This document shows positions 8,329 to 15,933 of a stretch of DNA of 33,788 nt, piece by piece (the stretch's first letter is position 1; each line of letters opens with the position of its first letter). The stretch covers positions 1 through 33,788 of the forward strand of contig JAJDZM010000255.1 in NCBI GenBank assembly GCA_022824615.1, read 5' to 3'. The translations under genes were made by a program, and so were the position numbers. Origin of the DNA: Candidatus Binatia bacterium (lineage in GTDB: Bacteria; Desulfobacterota; Binatia; Bin18). Below the pieces are notes generated by a model. That model had not been told where the DNA came from and did not search any database. It saw only the letters and a program-made list of their open reading frames with translations.

Positions 8329-8352
8329 GGTTGCGGGTGACCGCTCAGCTCG

Positions 8353-8386
8353 GCCCGGGCCCTCGCCTTTGAGCGAGGGCCCGGGC
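8353..8386. terminator. Perfect 14-bp hairpin between convergent aztD-like and zur genes
   Basis: GCCCGGGCCCTCGC (8353-8366) and its exact reverse complement (8373-8386) enclose the 6-base loop CTTTGA. It sits 24 bp past the aztD-like stop and 12 bp before the zur stop, so it could block readthrough both ways. No U-tract follows on either strand, so it may work as a transcript-stabilising or Rho-linked structure rather than a classic intrinsic terminator. Confidence 0.6.
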
Positions 8387-8398
8387 TACCATCCGAGT

Positions 8399-8857
8399 CT
8401 AGGCGGCGCAACGGTCGCACCGGCCGGTGATCTGTACCTCAAAATGGTGATTTCTGATCGCACGAGGCGTACGGTCCGGTGCGGATACCTCGATGCTCGT
8501 ATCGGGCAGACACTCGACCTCGCCACAGTCAATACAGGTAAAATGAGGATGTTGTTCGGTCTGGCCATGCGCCTGGTCACGCAATTCAAAACGCCAGACG
8601 TGATCGCCGTGGTCCGTTCGCGACAAGAGGCCGGCGTCAGTCAGGTCAATAAGATTCCGGTAGAGCGTCGCCCGGTCCAATCCCGCCGGCTCCAGGGCTT
8701 CGGCGATCTCCGCATGGCTCATAGGAGTGACTGCCTGCTGAAGCCGCTGCAACACAGCAACTCGGGGACCTGTGCTCCGCAGCCCAGTGGATCGAATCAG
8801 GGCGCGGAGTTCTGCGATTGATCGAACGATCCTTTCCTTTTTCATAGCGTCGCCCAT
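8399..8857 (-). CDS. zur: Fur-family metalloregulator, Zur by context
   Basis: This ~152-residue repressor has a winged helix ('SHAEIAEALEPAGLDRATLYRNLIDLTDAGLL') followed by the Fur metal-binding half with 'HPHFTCIDCGEVECL' and a C-terminal 'CDRCAA', giving two Cys pairs for the structural zinc. The frame is open back to a TTG at 8884, but ATG at 8857 or 8845 is more natural; no candidate has a strong ribosome-binding site. All surrounding transport genes are of zinc type and three promoters nearby share one dyad, so I call it Zur rather than Fur, Mur or PerR. It converges on the AztD-like gene and diverges from cobW, whose operator (8988-9006) could also autoregulate it. Confidence 0.85.
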   Translation of the reverse strand: MGDAMKKERIVRSIAELRALIRSTGLRSTGPRVAVLQRLQQAVTPMSHAEIAEALEPAGLDRATLYRNLIDLTDAGLLSRTDHGDHVWRFELRDQAHGQTEQHPHFTCIDCGEVECLPDTSIEVSAPDRTPRAIRNHHFEVQITGRCDRCAA

Positions 8858-8987
8858 CTTACCGATTTCTGTAGCCTCCGGCAAGAAAAAAGTACCGCAG
8901 GTCTACCGCTTACAACTGACAACGGAAGGCCACGTGCCCCCGCTCTACACTTCTCCCTCTATGTGAGATCTTTGCCACAATAACCTT

Positions 8988-9028
8988 TTTACAATATAGT
9001 TGCAAATACATCGAATACTTGATACTAG
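8988..9028 (+). promoter_or_regulatory. Promoter with Zur-like operator ahead of the cobW leader
   Basis: The dyad TTTACAA-TATAG-TTGCAAA lies at 8988-9006. TTGCAA at 9000-9005 serves as a -35 box, then a 17-base spacer and TACTAG (9023-9028) as the -10. Spacing is identical to the promoter at 6280-6320. It lies in the divergent gap between zur and cobW. Transcription should begin near 9035, leaving a leader of about 170 nt before cobW. Confidence 0.7.
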
Positions 9029-9108
9029 AGACCCGTGATGGACTGCATTTTGTTTTCCCAGGGTTCACCGTCTCTCAATCCCTCTCCGGGCAGAGGAGAG
9101 AGGGTGCT

Positions 9109-9219
9109 ATGAGCGCCGGCCTTCCTTGCCCGGCCCCCCGACAGAGTTTCCCTCCTGTTACTCTGTTGGGGGTGCCTTTTTGTCTCACTCGGCTGGTTCC
9201 TGCGTTATGCTGTCTGTAA
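9109..9219 (+). CDS. Putative 36-residue Cys-containing leader peptide upstream of cobW
   Basis: The small frame begins at ATG 9109 after a purine-rich AGAGAGGG and stops at 9217-9219, overlapping the cobW start at 9207 by 13 nt. It encodes four cysteines (positions 7, 25, 34, 35) and several prolines and leucines. The intrinsic terminator at 9135-9181 lies wholly inside it, so ribosomes translating it would disrupt the hairpin. This suggests coupling or attenuation of cobW, but the frame could also be chance in a structured leader. Confidence 0.35.
   Translation: MSAGLPCPAPRQSFPPVTLLGVPFCLTRLVPALCCL
9135..9181 (+). terminator. Intrinsic terminator or attenuator in the cobW leader
   Basis: CCCCCGACAGAGT (9135-9147) pairs with ACTCTGTTGGGGG (9160-9172) over 13 bp with one G-T wobble and a 12-nt loop. 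A run of five T follows at 9177-9181. It stands between the Zur-type promoter and the cobW start, so it either releases a ~150-nt leader RNA or attenuates cobW. Confidence 0.65.
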
Positions 9220-10145
9220 AAACACTATTCGAGCACGCTCCCAGCACCCCCATCTACGTCATTTCCGGCTTCCTGGGGAGTGGCAAAACGACCTTCCTGC
9301 AGGGTCTCCTAGCCTATGCCGCGTCACAGGGTCTCAAACCTGCGATCCTGATTAACGATTATGGAGACGTGAGCACCGATAGTGAACGCCTCCGGGGGCA
9401 AGGCTATCCGGCCAAAACGTTTGCCGATGGCTGTATTTGCTGTACCCTACGGCCGGATCTGAACGCCGCCCTCACGGCTCTCATCACCCAGCAGCCCGAT
9501 GTCATATTTATCGAAGCAACCGGGCTGGCCGACCCCGTCCGCCTGTTGGATCAACTCACCCATATAGAGATGCTGTCACAAGCGTTTGTTGCCGCGATGA
9601 TTGCCGTCATCGACGCGCGGGGCTCATCCCAACAGATGGCAGGCTATGGTCTGCGTTCGTTTGCTGAGACGGCAGACTTCGTTTTGATTAACAAATGTGA
9701 CCTCGCCCATTGGATGCAGCTCGCAAGAACGGCTCAAGCCGTCCGACACAAAAACTCTCGGGCCAAAATCCTCCTGACTACGTACGCCGATGTGGATTTT
9801 TCTGAGGTACTGAGTCAGCAGGGGACTCGGTCGGCCCCTACCACTGCTCGCGCACCCCAGCATGACCATTTCCATACACTGACCTATCGCGCGCCGTGCT
9901 CCTTTGTCCCGGAGCCCTTTGCCGAAGTGATGCAAGCATTGCCCGACGAAGTCTGGCGGGCGAAGGGCTTCGTTCGCTTTCACGACTCCTCGAAACAATG
10001 GGAGTTACAGTTCACTGGAAAAGAGTTTTTTATCGGACAGGTGTCCTTGACCCCACAACCTCAGGATCATCTGGTGTTTATTGGCGCGGCGTTTGACCGT
10101 TCGGCGCTTCTTGCCGCGCTCGACTCGTGTCTCGTACCGCACTAG
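9207..10145 (+). CDS. COG0523/CobW-family GTPase, probable zinc metallochaperone
   Basis: I place the start at ATG 9207, directly ahead of the conserved domain. The 312-residue protein has Walker A 'GFLGSGKTT' (21-29), the family's metal-binding CxCC motif (Cys76, Cys78, Cys79 in 'DGCICC'), the switch-region 'FIEATGLADP', the guanine-specificity 'NKCD' and a C-terminal CobW_C domain starting near 'FHTLTYRAPCSFVPEPF'. A short 'HDHFH' lies at the domain border. Zur-regulated members of this family use GTP to deliver zinc to client enzymes in starvation. A Zur-like promoter and terminator-bearing leader precede it, and the zinc porin and ABC importer follow. A role in cobalamin synthesis is unlikely as no cob genes are near. 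Confidence 0.88.
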   Translation: MLSVKTLFEHAPSTPIYVISGFLGSGKTTFLQGLLAYAASQGLKPAILINDYGDVSTDSERLRGQGYPAKTFADGCICCTLRPDLNAALTALITQQPDVIFIEATGLADPVRLLDQLTHIEMLSQAFVAAMIAVIDARGSSQQMAGYGLRSFAETADFVLINKCDLAHWMQLARTAQAVRHKNSRAKILLTTYADVDFSEVLSQQGTRSAPTTARAPQHDHFHTLTYRAPCSFVPEPFAEVMQALPDEVWRAKGFVRFHDSSKQWELQFTGKEFFIGQVSLTPQPQDHLVFIGAAFDRSALLAALDSCLVPH

Positions 10146-10167
10146 AACCATGGCGGTCCGGGTCGGC

Positions 10168-10224
10168 TTGACAATCCCCGGTCGTTCTTTAATAATGATG
10201 TTGCTATTACAACTACTATGCAAC
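10168..10224 (+). promoter_or_regulatory. Strong promoter with a third Zur-like dyad ahead of the zinc importer operon
   Basis: A consensus -35 TTGACA (10168-10173), a 17-base spacer and AATAAT (10191-10196) make a strong sigma70 promoter. Just downstream, ATTACAA-CTACT-ATGCAAC (10206-10224) matches the other two dyads in both arms and in spacer length. Here the site overlaps the expected transcription start rather than the -35 box. An RBS AAGGA (10225-10229) follows immediately and leads to the ATG at 10236. Confidence 0.65.
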
Positions 10225-10235
10225 AAGGAACCCTC

Positions 10236-11885
10236 ATGCGCACAACACTCGTGATCGCTCTCATCTCGGCCACCTCCATCCTTTTGTCCCCGCCAGGCGC
10301 CAGCGCCCAGGCCGGCGACCCGGCCGAGGTCCAAGCCCTCCGCAGTCAGGTTGACCGTCTTCAACAAACTGTCGAGCAACTCCAGCACACCATCTTGCAG
10401 ATGCAGAAGGACTCGACCTCACGGGATCAGGCACTCGAGCAAAAAGTCGAGGCACAAGAGGCGCAGGTCCAGGCAATACAGCGACAACAAGTTGACCCTA
10501 TGGCCGCCCAGGTCGTCTCTCCGCTGGACCAGGCGCTGGACGAACTCGGTGTCCCGGACTTTGCGCCAGCAGCACCGGACCGGCGGGCGCTGTGGTCACA
10601 GCCGCTGGGTGGAAACGCGCAGTTACGCCTCATTGATATTTCGGCCGATGTGCTGTTCTTCGCCGGCGGTTCCAGCGAGCGAGACGCCGCGATTTCGACG
10701 CTACAGGGAGGAAGCCACGACCCGAAACAACGCGGCTTCACCCTGGGTCAGGCCGAACTTTCCCTGTCCGGCGCGGTCGACCCCTACTTTACCGGCGAGG
10801 CGCATATCCTCACCTCGGTCAACCCAAGCACCGGCGAGACCGCGTTTGAGCTTGAGGAAGCCTTTCTCACCTCGTCGGCCCTGCCCTATGATCTTCAGCT
10901 TGAGGTCGGCCATTTCCTGACCGAGTTCGGTCAGATCAATCCACAACACCCCCACTTCTGGGATTGGATCGATCAACCGGTGGTCAACTCCCGCATGTTC
11001 GGCGGAGACGGCATGCGGCAAGCCGGTTTTCGGGCCTCATGGCTTCCCCCCACGCCGTGGTTCTCCGAGTTTCACTTCGGCATGCAGAACGCGGGCGGTG
11101 TGACCATGGCCAGCTTCCTGGGCGGAGAACTGGCCCATGCCCACGGGGGCGGCGGTGACGCGCACGGTGGCGGCGGTGACGCGCACGGGGATGAACACGC
11201 CGACGAACACGGACACGCCGACGAACACGCTGAGGAGCCGGCCGGCGGCATTCATGGCGACGGCATCGCCGGCCGGCCGATTATCGCCCAAGACGTGCGC
11301 GGCTTTGGAGATTTCCTCTATCTGACCCGTTTGGAAAACTCGTTCGACTTCACCGACGATGTGACTGCGGTGTTCGGCCTGTCCGGTCTGTACGGGCCAA
11401 ACTCGACCGGGCGGGAGGCCGACACCTGGCTGTACGGGCTGGACATGAAGTGGCGCTGGCAGCCGGCCGGCAATTTCGGCTATCCGTTTCTGACCTGGCA
11501 GACTGAACTCATGAAGCGCGACTACCACATGGACCGCTACACCCAGGAAACCGAGACCGGCGATCTCGCCACTCTGCCGGGCCGCACGCTCAAGGACTGG
11601 GGCCTGTACACCCAGCTTTTGTACGGGTTTCGGACCGGATGGGCCGCCGGCCTGCGCTATGAGTATGCCGGCGGGAGTGGGCAGAGCATCGGCGGACGCA
11701 AGAACGACCCGTTCCGGGATGACCGCCACCGCCTCTCTCCGTTGCTGGTCTGGCGGCCGACCGAGTTCTCACGCATCCGGCTCCAGTACAACTACGATGT
11801 GGCCAGCCACCTCAATGACGACGCGCACACCATCTGGCTCGGTTTCGAGTGGCTGTACGGTGCCCATGCCGCGCACAGCTTCTAA
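10236..11885 (+). CDS. Outer-membrane porin-like beta-barrel protein with coiled coil and His-rich loop
   Basis: ATG 10236 is chosen over 10218 because AAGGA is 6 bases ahead and a clean signal peptide follows (to about residue 25, 'GASA'). The 549-residue protein then has a coiled coil with heptad Leu/Val/Gln pattern (about 32-90), a beta-rich body with alternating aromatic strands ('AQLRLIDISADVLFFAG', 'RIRLQYNYDV', 'TIWLGFEWLYG') and a terminal Phe, the signature of barrel assembly. A loop at about residues 300-340 is built of 'HGGGGDA' and 'DEHAD' units rich in His. It heads the importer operon under a Zur-like promoter, so passage of zinc across the outer membrane is the likely role. It lacks a TonB plug. 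Confidence 0.78.
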   Translation: MRTTLVIALISATSILLSPPGASAQAGDPAEVQALRSQVDRLQQTVEQLQHTILQMQKDSTSRDQALEQKVEAQEAQVQAIQRQQVDPMAAQVVSPLDQALDELGVPDFAPAAPDRRALWSQPLGGNAQLRLIDISADVLFFAGGSSERDAAISTLQGGSHDPKQRGFTLGQAELSLSGAVDPYFTGEAHILTSVNPSTGETAFELEEAFLTSSALPYDLQLEVGHFLTEFGQINPQHPHFWDWIDQPVVNSRMFGGDGMRQAGFRASWLPPTPWFSEFHFGMQNAGGVTMASFLGGELAHAHGGGGDAHGGGGDAHGDEHADEHGHADEHAEEPAGGIHGDGIAGRPIIAQDVRGFGDFLYLTRLENSFDFTDDVTAVFGLSGLYGPNSTGREADTWLYGLDMKWRWQPAGNFGYPFLTWQTELMKRDYHMDRYTQETETGDLATLPGRTLKDWGLYTQLLYGFRTGWAAGLRYEYAGGSGQSIGGRKNDPFRDDRHRLSPLLVWRPTEFSRIRLQYNYDVASHLNDDAHTIWLGFEWLYGAHAAHSF

Positions 11886-11908
11886 GCGAACAGCAGGAGA
11901 ATAAGCCC

Positions 11909-12958
11909 ATGTTGAACATCCGTTTTCTTATCTCCGTCATAACACTCGTGAGTCTGGTTACCGGCTTGTGGTTGACCCCGTTCGCCCAGGCCCAGCCGCT
12001 CAAAGCCTGTGCCACGGTGCCCGACCTCGGCAGCCTGGTCCAGGAGATCGGTGGCGAGCAGACCACGCTGACGGTCTTTGCCAAAGGGCCGGAAAACCCC
12101 CACTTCGTGGTACCCAAGCCGAGCTTCATCAAGGCCCTGAGTACTTGCGATGTGTATATTCAGGTCGGTCTGGACCTGGAAATTGGCTGGGCGCCGCCCC
12201 TGCTGCAAAATGCCCGAAACGGCACTATTCTCCCCGGCGGCCAAGGCTATATCGATGCGTCCATGGTCATTACTCCGCTTGAGGTCTCAAGCACTCCGGT
12301 CGACCGCTCCATGGGAGATATCCATCCATTCGGCAATCCGCACTATCTGCTCGACCCCATGAACGGCCTGCGGGTGGCGCGGCTGCTGCGGGACCGGCTG
12401 AGCGCGCTCCGGCCGGCCAGCGCTCCGTATTTCGCCGAGCGCTATGCCGACTTCCGGCGGCGCTTAGGTGTGGCCCTGGTCGGCGAAGCCCTGGCCGACG
12501 CCTACGACTTCGAGAAGCTGGCAGTGCTGGCCCGGCACGGACGGCTGGAAACCTTTCTCAAGAGTCAGGGCCAGGAGGCCCTACTGGGCGGCTGGCTCGG
12601 CAGCCTGCTGCCCCATGCCGGCAGCAAACTCGTCGGCGACCATAACGCCTGGGTGTATTTTGCCGACCTCTTCGGACTCGACATAGTCGCCTATCTCGAA
12701 CCCCTGCCGGGTATACTCCCAACCACGAAACATATGGGCGTGGTGATCGAGTTGATGAAGACGAACAGGGTGAAAGCCGTTCTGACAGCGGCCTATTACG
12801 ATCCCCGCTATGCCCAATTCGTCTCCGAGAACTCTGTCGCGGCCATCGTCCCGATGGCCGAACAAGGCGACTCTCGCCCTGGCACGGCACACTACCTCGA
12901 TATGGTGGATTACAATGTGAAGCAACTCTCAGCGGTGTTGGGAGGAACATCAGAGTAG
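11909..12958 (+). CDS. znuA: Zinc ABC transporter periplasmic binding protein (ZnuA/AztC type)
   Basis: ATG 11909 follows AGGAGA and starts a signal peptide that ends near 'FAQA' (residue 28); an upstream in-frame ATG at 11849 lies within the porin gene. The 349-residue mature-type protein is a cluster A-I metal-binding lipocalin-like transporter subunit with His65 ('ENPHF'), His145 ('GNPHYLLDP') and His245 ('GDHNAWVYFADLFG'), the three histidines of the zinc type, and a C-terminal 'AYYDPRYAQF'. It lacks the long His-rich loop of some ZnuA proteins; that function may be taken by the AztD-like and porin proteins. Manganese specificity is less likely given the His set and the neighbours. Confidence 0.88.
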   Translation: MLNIRFLISVITLVSLVTGLWLTPFAQAQPLKACATVPDLGSLVQEIGGEQTTLTVFAKGPENPHFVVPKPSFIKALSTCDVYIQVGLDLEIGWAPPLLQNARNGTILPGGQGYIDASMVITPLEVSSTPVDRSMGDIHPFGNPHYLLDPMNGLRVARLLRDRLSALRPASAPYFAERYADFRRRLGVALVGEALADAYDFEKLAVLARHGRLETFLKSQGQEALLGGWLGSLLPHAGSKLVGDHNAWVYFADLFGLDIVAYLEPLPGILPTTKHMGVVIELMKTNRVKAVLTAAYYDPRYAQFVSENSVAAIVPMAEQGDSRPGTAHYLDMVDYNVKQLSAVLGGTSE

Positions 12959-12985
12959 AGTCGTCAAGAGCCGTCAGGGGAACGC

Positions 12986-13411
12986 ATGCTTTCACATCCA
13001 GCTCTCGCCCTTTTTCCGAAGCCAGGTACAGCCCCTCTGTGGATTGACCAGGTCGGGGCGGGACTGTCGCTGGCCTGCGCTGCTCATTGCATGGCGACCC
13101 CCCTGCTCCTGTCTCTGCTCCCGTTCGTAGGGCTCGGCTTTCTGGCTGACGAATCGGTGGAAACCCTGCTTCTGGGCACCTCACTCGTACTGGCCGTGGG
13201 GAGCCTGTGCTGGGGATTTCGCATTCACCACCAACGCCGTACCTTGCTTCTCCTTGGAGTGGCGCTCTTGTTCATCGTCGGTGGGCGTTTTTCTCCCGAA
13301 GAGACGGCCGAGGTCGTGTGTGTCGTTCTCGGAGCCGGGTTGCTGGCGGGCGGGCATCTGCTGAACCGGCATCTGTGTAAGACCTGCTTGCAGTGTCAGG
13401 CCGCTGACTAG
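12986..13411 (+). CDS. MerC-domain integral membrane protein
   Basis: A 141-residue membrane protein with four hydrophobic helices. The first carries the MerC metal motif: Cys31 and Cys35 in 'CAAHC', followed by 'LLLSLLPFVGLGFL'. The tail holds three more cysteines ('CKTCLQC'). MerC is known as a mercuric ion uptake protein, but solo MerC-like proteins occur in zinc-regulated loci. It is cotranscribed between the binding protein and the ATPase, with gaps of 27 and 14 bp, so zinc handling at the inner membrane is the better guess. No merR, merA or merT is present. Confidence 0.8.
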   Translation: MLSHPALALFPKPGTAPLWIDQVGAGLSLACAAHCMATPLLLSLLPFVGLGFLADESVETLLLGTSLVLAVGSLCWGFRIHHQRRTLLLLGVALLFIVGGRFSPEETAEVVCVVLGAGLLAGGHLLNRHLCKTCLQCQAAD

Positions 13412-13425
13412 TACAGTACGGCCTC

Positions 13426-14178
13426 ATGGGCAGCGATATTGTTCTGCAAACGACCAACCTGTCGGTCGGGTACGGCAACTTTGTTGTGCTCGGACGCGTT
13501 AATCTGACGATTCGGGCCGGCGAATTGTGGTTCGTGCTGGGCCGAAACGGTAGCGGCAAGACCACCCTGCTCCAGACTTTGCTCGGACTGCTCAAGCCGC
13601 AGACGGGCCGCCTCTACCGGCAGGTAGCCAACGGGGTCGGATTCGTGCCGCAGCGCTGTGACATCAATCCCACGCTGCCGATTACGATTCGTGAGTTCGT
13701 TGGCCTGGGTCTTGTCGGCACCGGCCTGAACCGGACCATACGGCGGGAGTATCTGGACCGGGCGCTGAACACATTTGATCTGGCCCAACTGAAGCACAAG
13801 AACTACTGGACGCTGTCGGGTGGCCAGCGCCAACGTGCGCTGGTTGCGCGAGCGATGGTGAGACGCCCTGCCCTGTTGATTCTGGACGAGCCCACGAACA
13901 ACCTTGACCTGGCCGCGGAAGGTGACTTCCTGCAAACCCTGACCGATATTCATAAGCGGGAGAACAACACCTGTCTGTTCGTCACCCATAATCTCGGTAT
14001 TGCCGAACGCTACGCCACCCATATCGGCCTGGTCGCCCAGGGAACTCTTATTGCCGGTCCCAAAGCCCAGGTGCTGAACGAATCCAACCTGGACCGCGTC
14101 TATGGTCGCGGCCAGCGAATTCATCTGCACGTCTCGCCAGAAGGTTCGTCCGACCTGCATTCCCAGGCTTCGCAATGA
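13426..14178 (+). CDS. znuC: Zinc ABC transporter ATPase (ZnuC/AztA type)
   Basis: A complete 250-residue ABC ATPase: Walker A 'GRNGSGKTT' (39-47), Q-loop near 'FVPQR', signature LSGGQ (130-134), Walker B 'LLILDEP' with Asp154 and Glu155, and the switch His in 'FVTHN'. It is the motor of a metal-cation (Mn/Zn/Fe chelate type) importer. Its stop overlaps the permease start by ATGA (14175-14178), so the two are translationally coupled. Zinc specificity is taken from the binding protein and Zur context. Confidence 0.9.
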   Translation: MGSDIVLQTTNLSVGYGNFVVLGRVNLTIRAGELWFVLGRNGSGKTTLLQTLLGLLKPQTGRLYRQVANGVGFVPQRCDINPTLPITIREFVGLGLVGTGLNRTIRREYLDRALNTFDLAQLKHKNYWTLSGGQRQRALVARAMVRRPALLILDEPTNNLDLAAEGDFLQTLTDIHKRENNTCLFVTHNLGIAERYATHIGLVAQGTLIAGPKAQVLNESNLDRVYGRGQRIHLHVSPEGSSDLHSQASQ

Positions 14179-15026
14179 TCGACAGTTTCGTGAGTTCGTG
14201 GCCGCTCTTCCAGAATACCTATCTGTCCGGCTGGCTGATTGGCATTCTGCTCTCGCTGATCGGGGTGCTGGTGGTCGCCCGTGACCAGATTTTTATCGGT
14301 GCGGCGGTTTCACAGGCGTCATTGTTGGGTATTGCCTTGGGCATCTGGTCTGGCAGTCTGCTCGGCGCCGATTCCTGGTGGAATTCCGATCTGGTCCACT
14401 CCCTCATGGGCGGGCTGTTTGCCGTGCTGGCCGCCTTTCTCACAACGGGCGGCGGACGGCGAGCCGGTCAGGAAACACACGAGGCTATTACCGGCTGGGT
14501 CTTTTTGTTCTCGGGGAGCGTCTCCATTCTGCTGCTGGCCCACAGCCCGCACGGCATGGAGGAAGTCAACCGTCTGCTGTCCAGCACGATCATTGGGGCA
14601 CGAGTGGAGGATGTCTGGATTTTTGCCGGTATGGCGCTGCTGACCGGCTCGGCCCTGGTTGTGTATTACCGGTCCGTCCTGCTGGTCACTCTTGACCCGG
14701 TCATGGCCCGCGCGGCCGGCCTGAGAACCGGGCTCTGGGATGGTCTGCTCTCGACCTGGCTCGGTCTGGCCGTCGGGTTTTCCATCCGTGTTTCCGGCGT
14801 CGTATTTGCTTTTGCAAGTCTGGTGCTTCCCGCCCTGATTGCCAAGAGCCTGGGCCGAACGGCCGGCAGCCTGTTCATCCTGGCTCCGCTGCTCTCTCTC
14901 GGTATGAGTGTCTTCGCCTTTATTGTGGCAAATGCGTACGATTACCCCCCCGGCCAGATGGCTGCCGCCTGCCTCGCCCTGCTGTTGGCCGCGGCCTGGC
15001 TCTTTCGCGCAATGCGACCGCGCTAG
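14175..15026 (+). CDS. znuB: Zinc ABC transporter permease (ZnuB/AztB type)
   Basis: A 283-residue ABC-3 family permease with about eight to nine hydrophobic helices. Recognisable segments are 'GILLSLIGVLVVARDQIFIGAAVSQASLLGIALG' near the N-terminus, 'MEEVNRLLSSTIIGARVEDVWI' (the coupling region) and the 'DPVMARAAGLRTGLWDGLLS' loop. It forms the membrane channel with the ATPase that overlaps it. It is a little longer than typical ZnuB, with an extra polar segment 'GGGRRAGQETHEAI' at about residues 92-105. Confidence 0.9.
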   Translation: MIDSFVSSWPLFQNTYLSGWLIGILLSLIGVLVVARDQIFIGAAVSQASLLGIALGIWSGSLLGADSWWNSDLVHSLMGGLFAVLAAFLTTGGGRRAGQETHEAITGWVFLFSGSVSILLLAHSPHGMEEVNRLLSSTIIGARVEDVWIFAGMALLTGSALVVYYRSVLLVTLDPVMARAAGLRTGLWDGLLSTWLGLAVGFSIRVSGVVFAFASLVLPALIAKSLGRTAGSLFILAPLLSLGMSVFAFIVANAYDYPPGQMAAACLALLLAAAWLFRAMRPR

Positions 15027-15107
15027 ATACCCTCCCTTTTCGTCAAGTTTTTCTTTCTTCTCCGTCCATGAAAAGATAGAAGGACAGGGGCAGAGGGAGG
15101 GCGACGG

Positions 15108-15770
15108 ATGGAGAAAGCACGGGGCTCCCCATACTGGCTGCGGGTAGGGATCGTCCTGGTTGTCACCACCATGCTCTATAACGTGGTGGAGGCAGGCATT
15201 GCACTGTGGGCCGGTGTTGAAGCGGCGAGCATTGTCCTGATTGAATTTGGCTCTAACAGCGTCATTGAAATCGTAGCTGCCAGTGTCCTCATCTGGCGGC
15301 TGCGCCTTGAGGCGCGCGGGGCGGATTCTGACCGGGTCGCCCGCGCGGACCTGATAGTCCACCGTTTTGTGGGTCTGTCTTTTATGGCCCTCGCCCTGTA
15401 TGTCCTGATCCAGTCCGTTTGGATGCTGTGGCATCAAGAGGTCCCGAACGTGAGTGTCATCGGTATGCTGCTGGCCACAGCCTCACTCATCATTATGCCG
15501 CTGGTCTCGTTCGGAAAGTTGCGGGCGGCAACAGAGGTCGGCAGCCGGGCGCTACGGGCCGAGGCCAAGGAGACGCTGGCCTGCTCCTATCTGTCGTTTA
15601 CCCTCTTGCTTGGACTTGGGGCAAACGCGGCGCTTAGCTGGTGGTGGGCCGACCCGGTCGCGGCCCTGCTGATGATTCCCTGGCTGGTGAAAGAAGGGCT
15701 GGAGGGCCTGTCAGGCAAGGAGCATGAAGCCGAGTCACAAGCTGTCCAGGCGTCCGTCAATCCTTCATGA
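15108..15770 (+). CDS. CDF-related (TMEM163-like) cation transporter protein
   Basis: A 220-residue membrane protein with six predicted helices and no cytoplasmic C-terminal domain. The pattern 'LYNVVEAGIALWAG ... EFGSNSVIEIVAASVL' matches the first half of cation diffusion facilitators, where this helix normally carries a D/HxxxD zinc site. Here Asn/Glu replace it (SNSVIE), and the fifth-helix counterpart reads 'EAKETLACSYLS', with Glu and Cys. This resembles the TMEM163-type branch of the CDF clan. A GAGGGAGG site precedes the ATG. It lies 81 bp after the permease, so it probably belongs to the zinc island, but whether it exports or binds zinc is unclear. Confidence 0.75.
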   Translation: MEKARGSPYWLRVGIVLVVTTMLYNVVEAGIALWAGVEAASIVLIEFGSNSVIEIVAASVLIWRLRLEARGADSDRVARADLIVHRFVGLSFMALALYVLIQSVWMLWHQEVPNVSVIGMLLATASLIIMPLVSFGKLRAATEVGSRALRAEAKETLACSYLSFTLLLGLGANAALSWWWADPVAALLMIPWLVKEGLEGLSGKEHEAESQAVQASVNPS

Positions 15771-15933
15771 CATGTCTTCATGCGGATGACTGCTTCAGCT
15801 TTACAACAGGACAGCCACTACATCTGGCTTGTATTGGCAACTCTGAGGGGATAGTAGCGCGTGCTCCAAATTGGTAGGCTGATCTATCCCGGTCAGAGGA
15901 CGCTTTGAGCACGGCTTTCGGCGGAACGCGATT

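Noticed and set aside
12558..13184. 208-codon minus-strand frame under the binding protein and MerC genes
   Set aside because: Arg/Pro/Ser-rich shadow with no motif, crossing two supported genes.
14319..15437. 372-codon minus-strand frame opposite the permease and CDF-like genes
   Set aside because: Gln/Gly/Pro-rich antisense shadow; both plus-strand genes have clear family motifs.
15771..15933. Zur-like operator upstream of the ZIP gene
   Set aside because: A TTTACAA half is present near 15800 but no matching second arm at the right distance.
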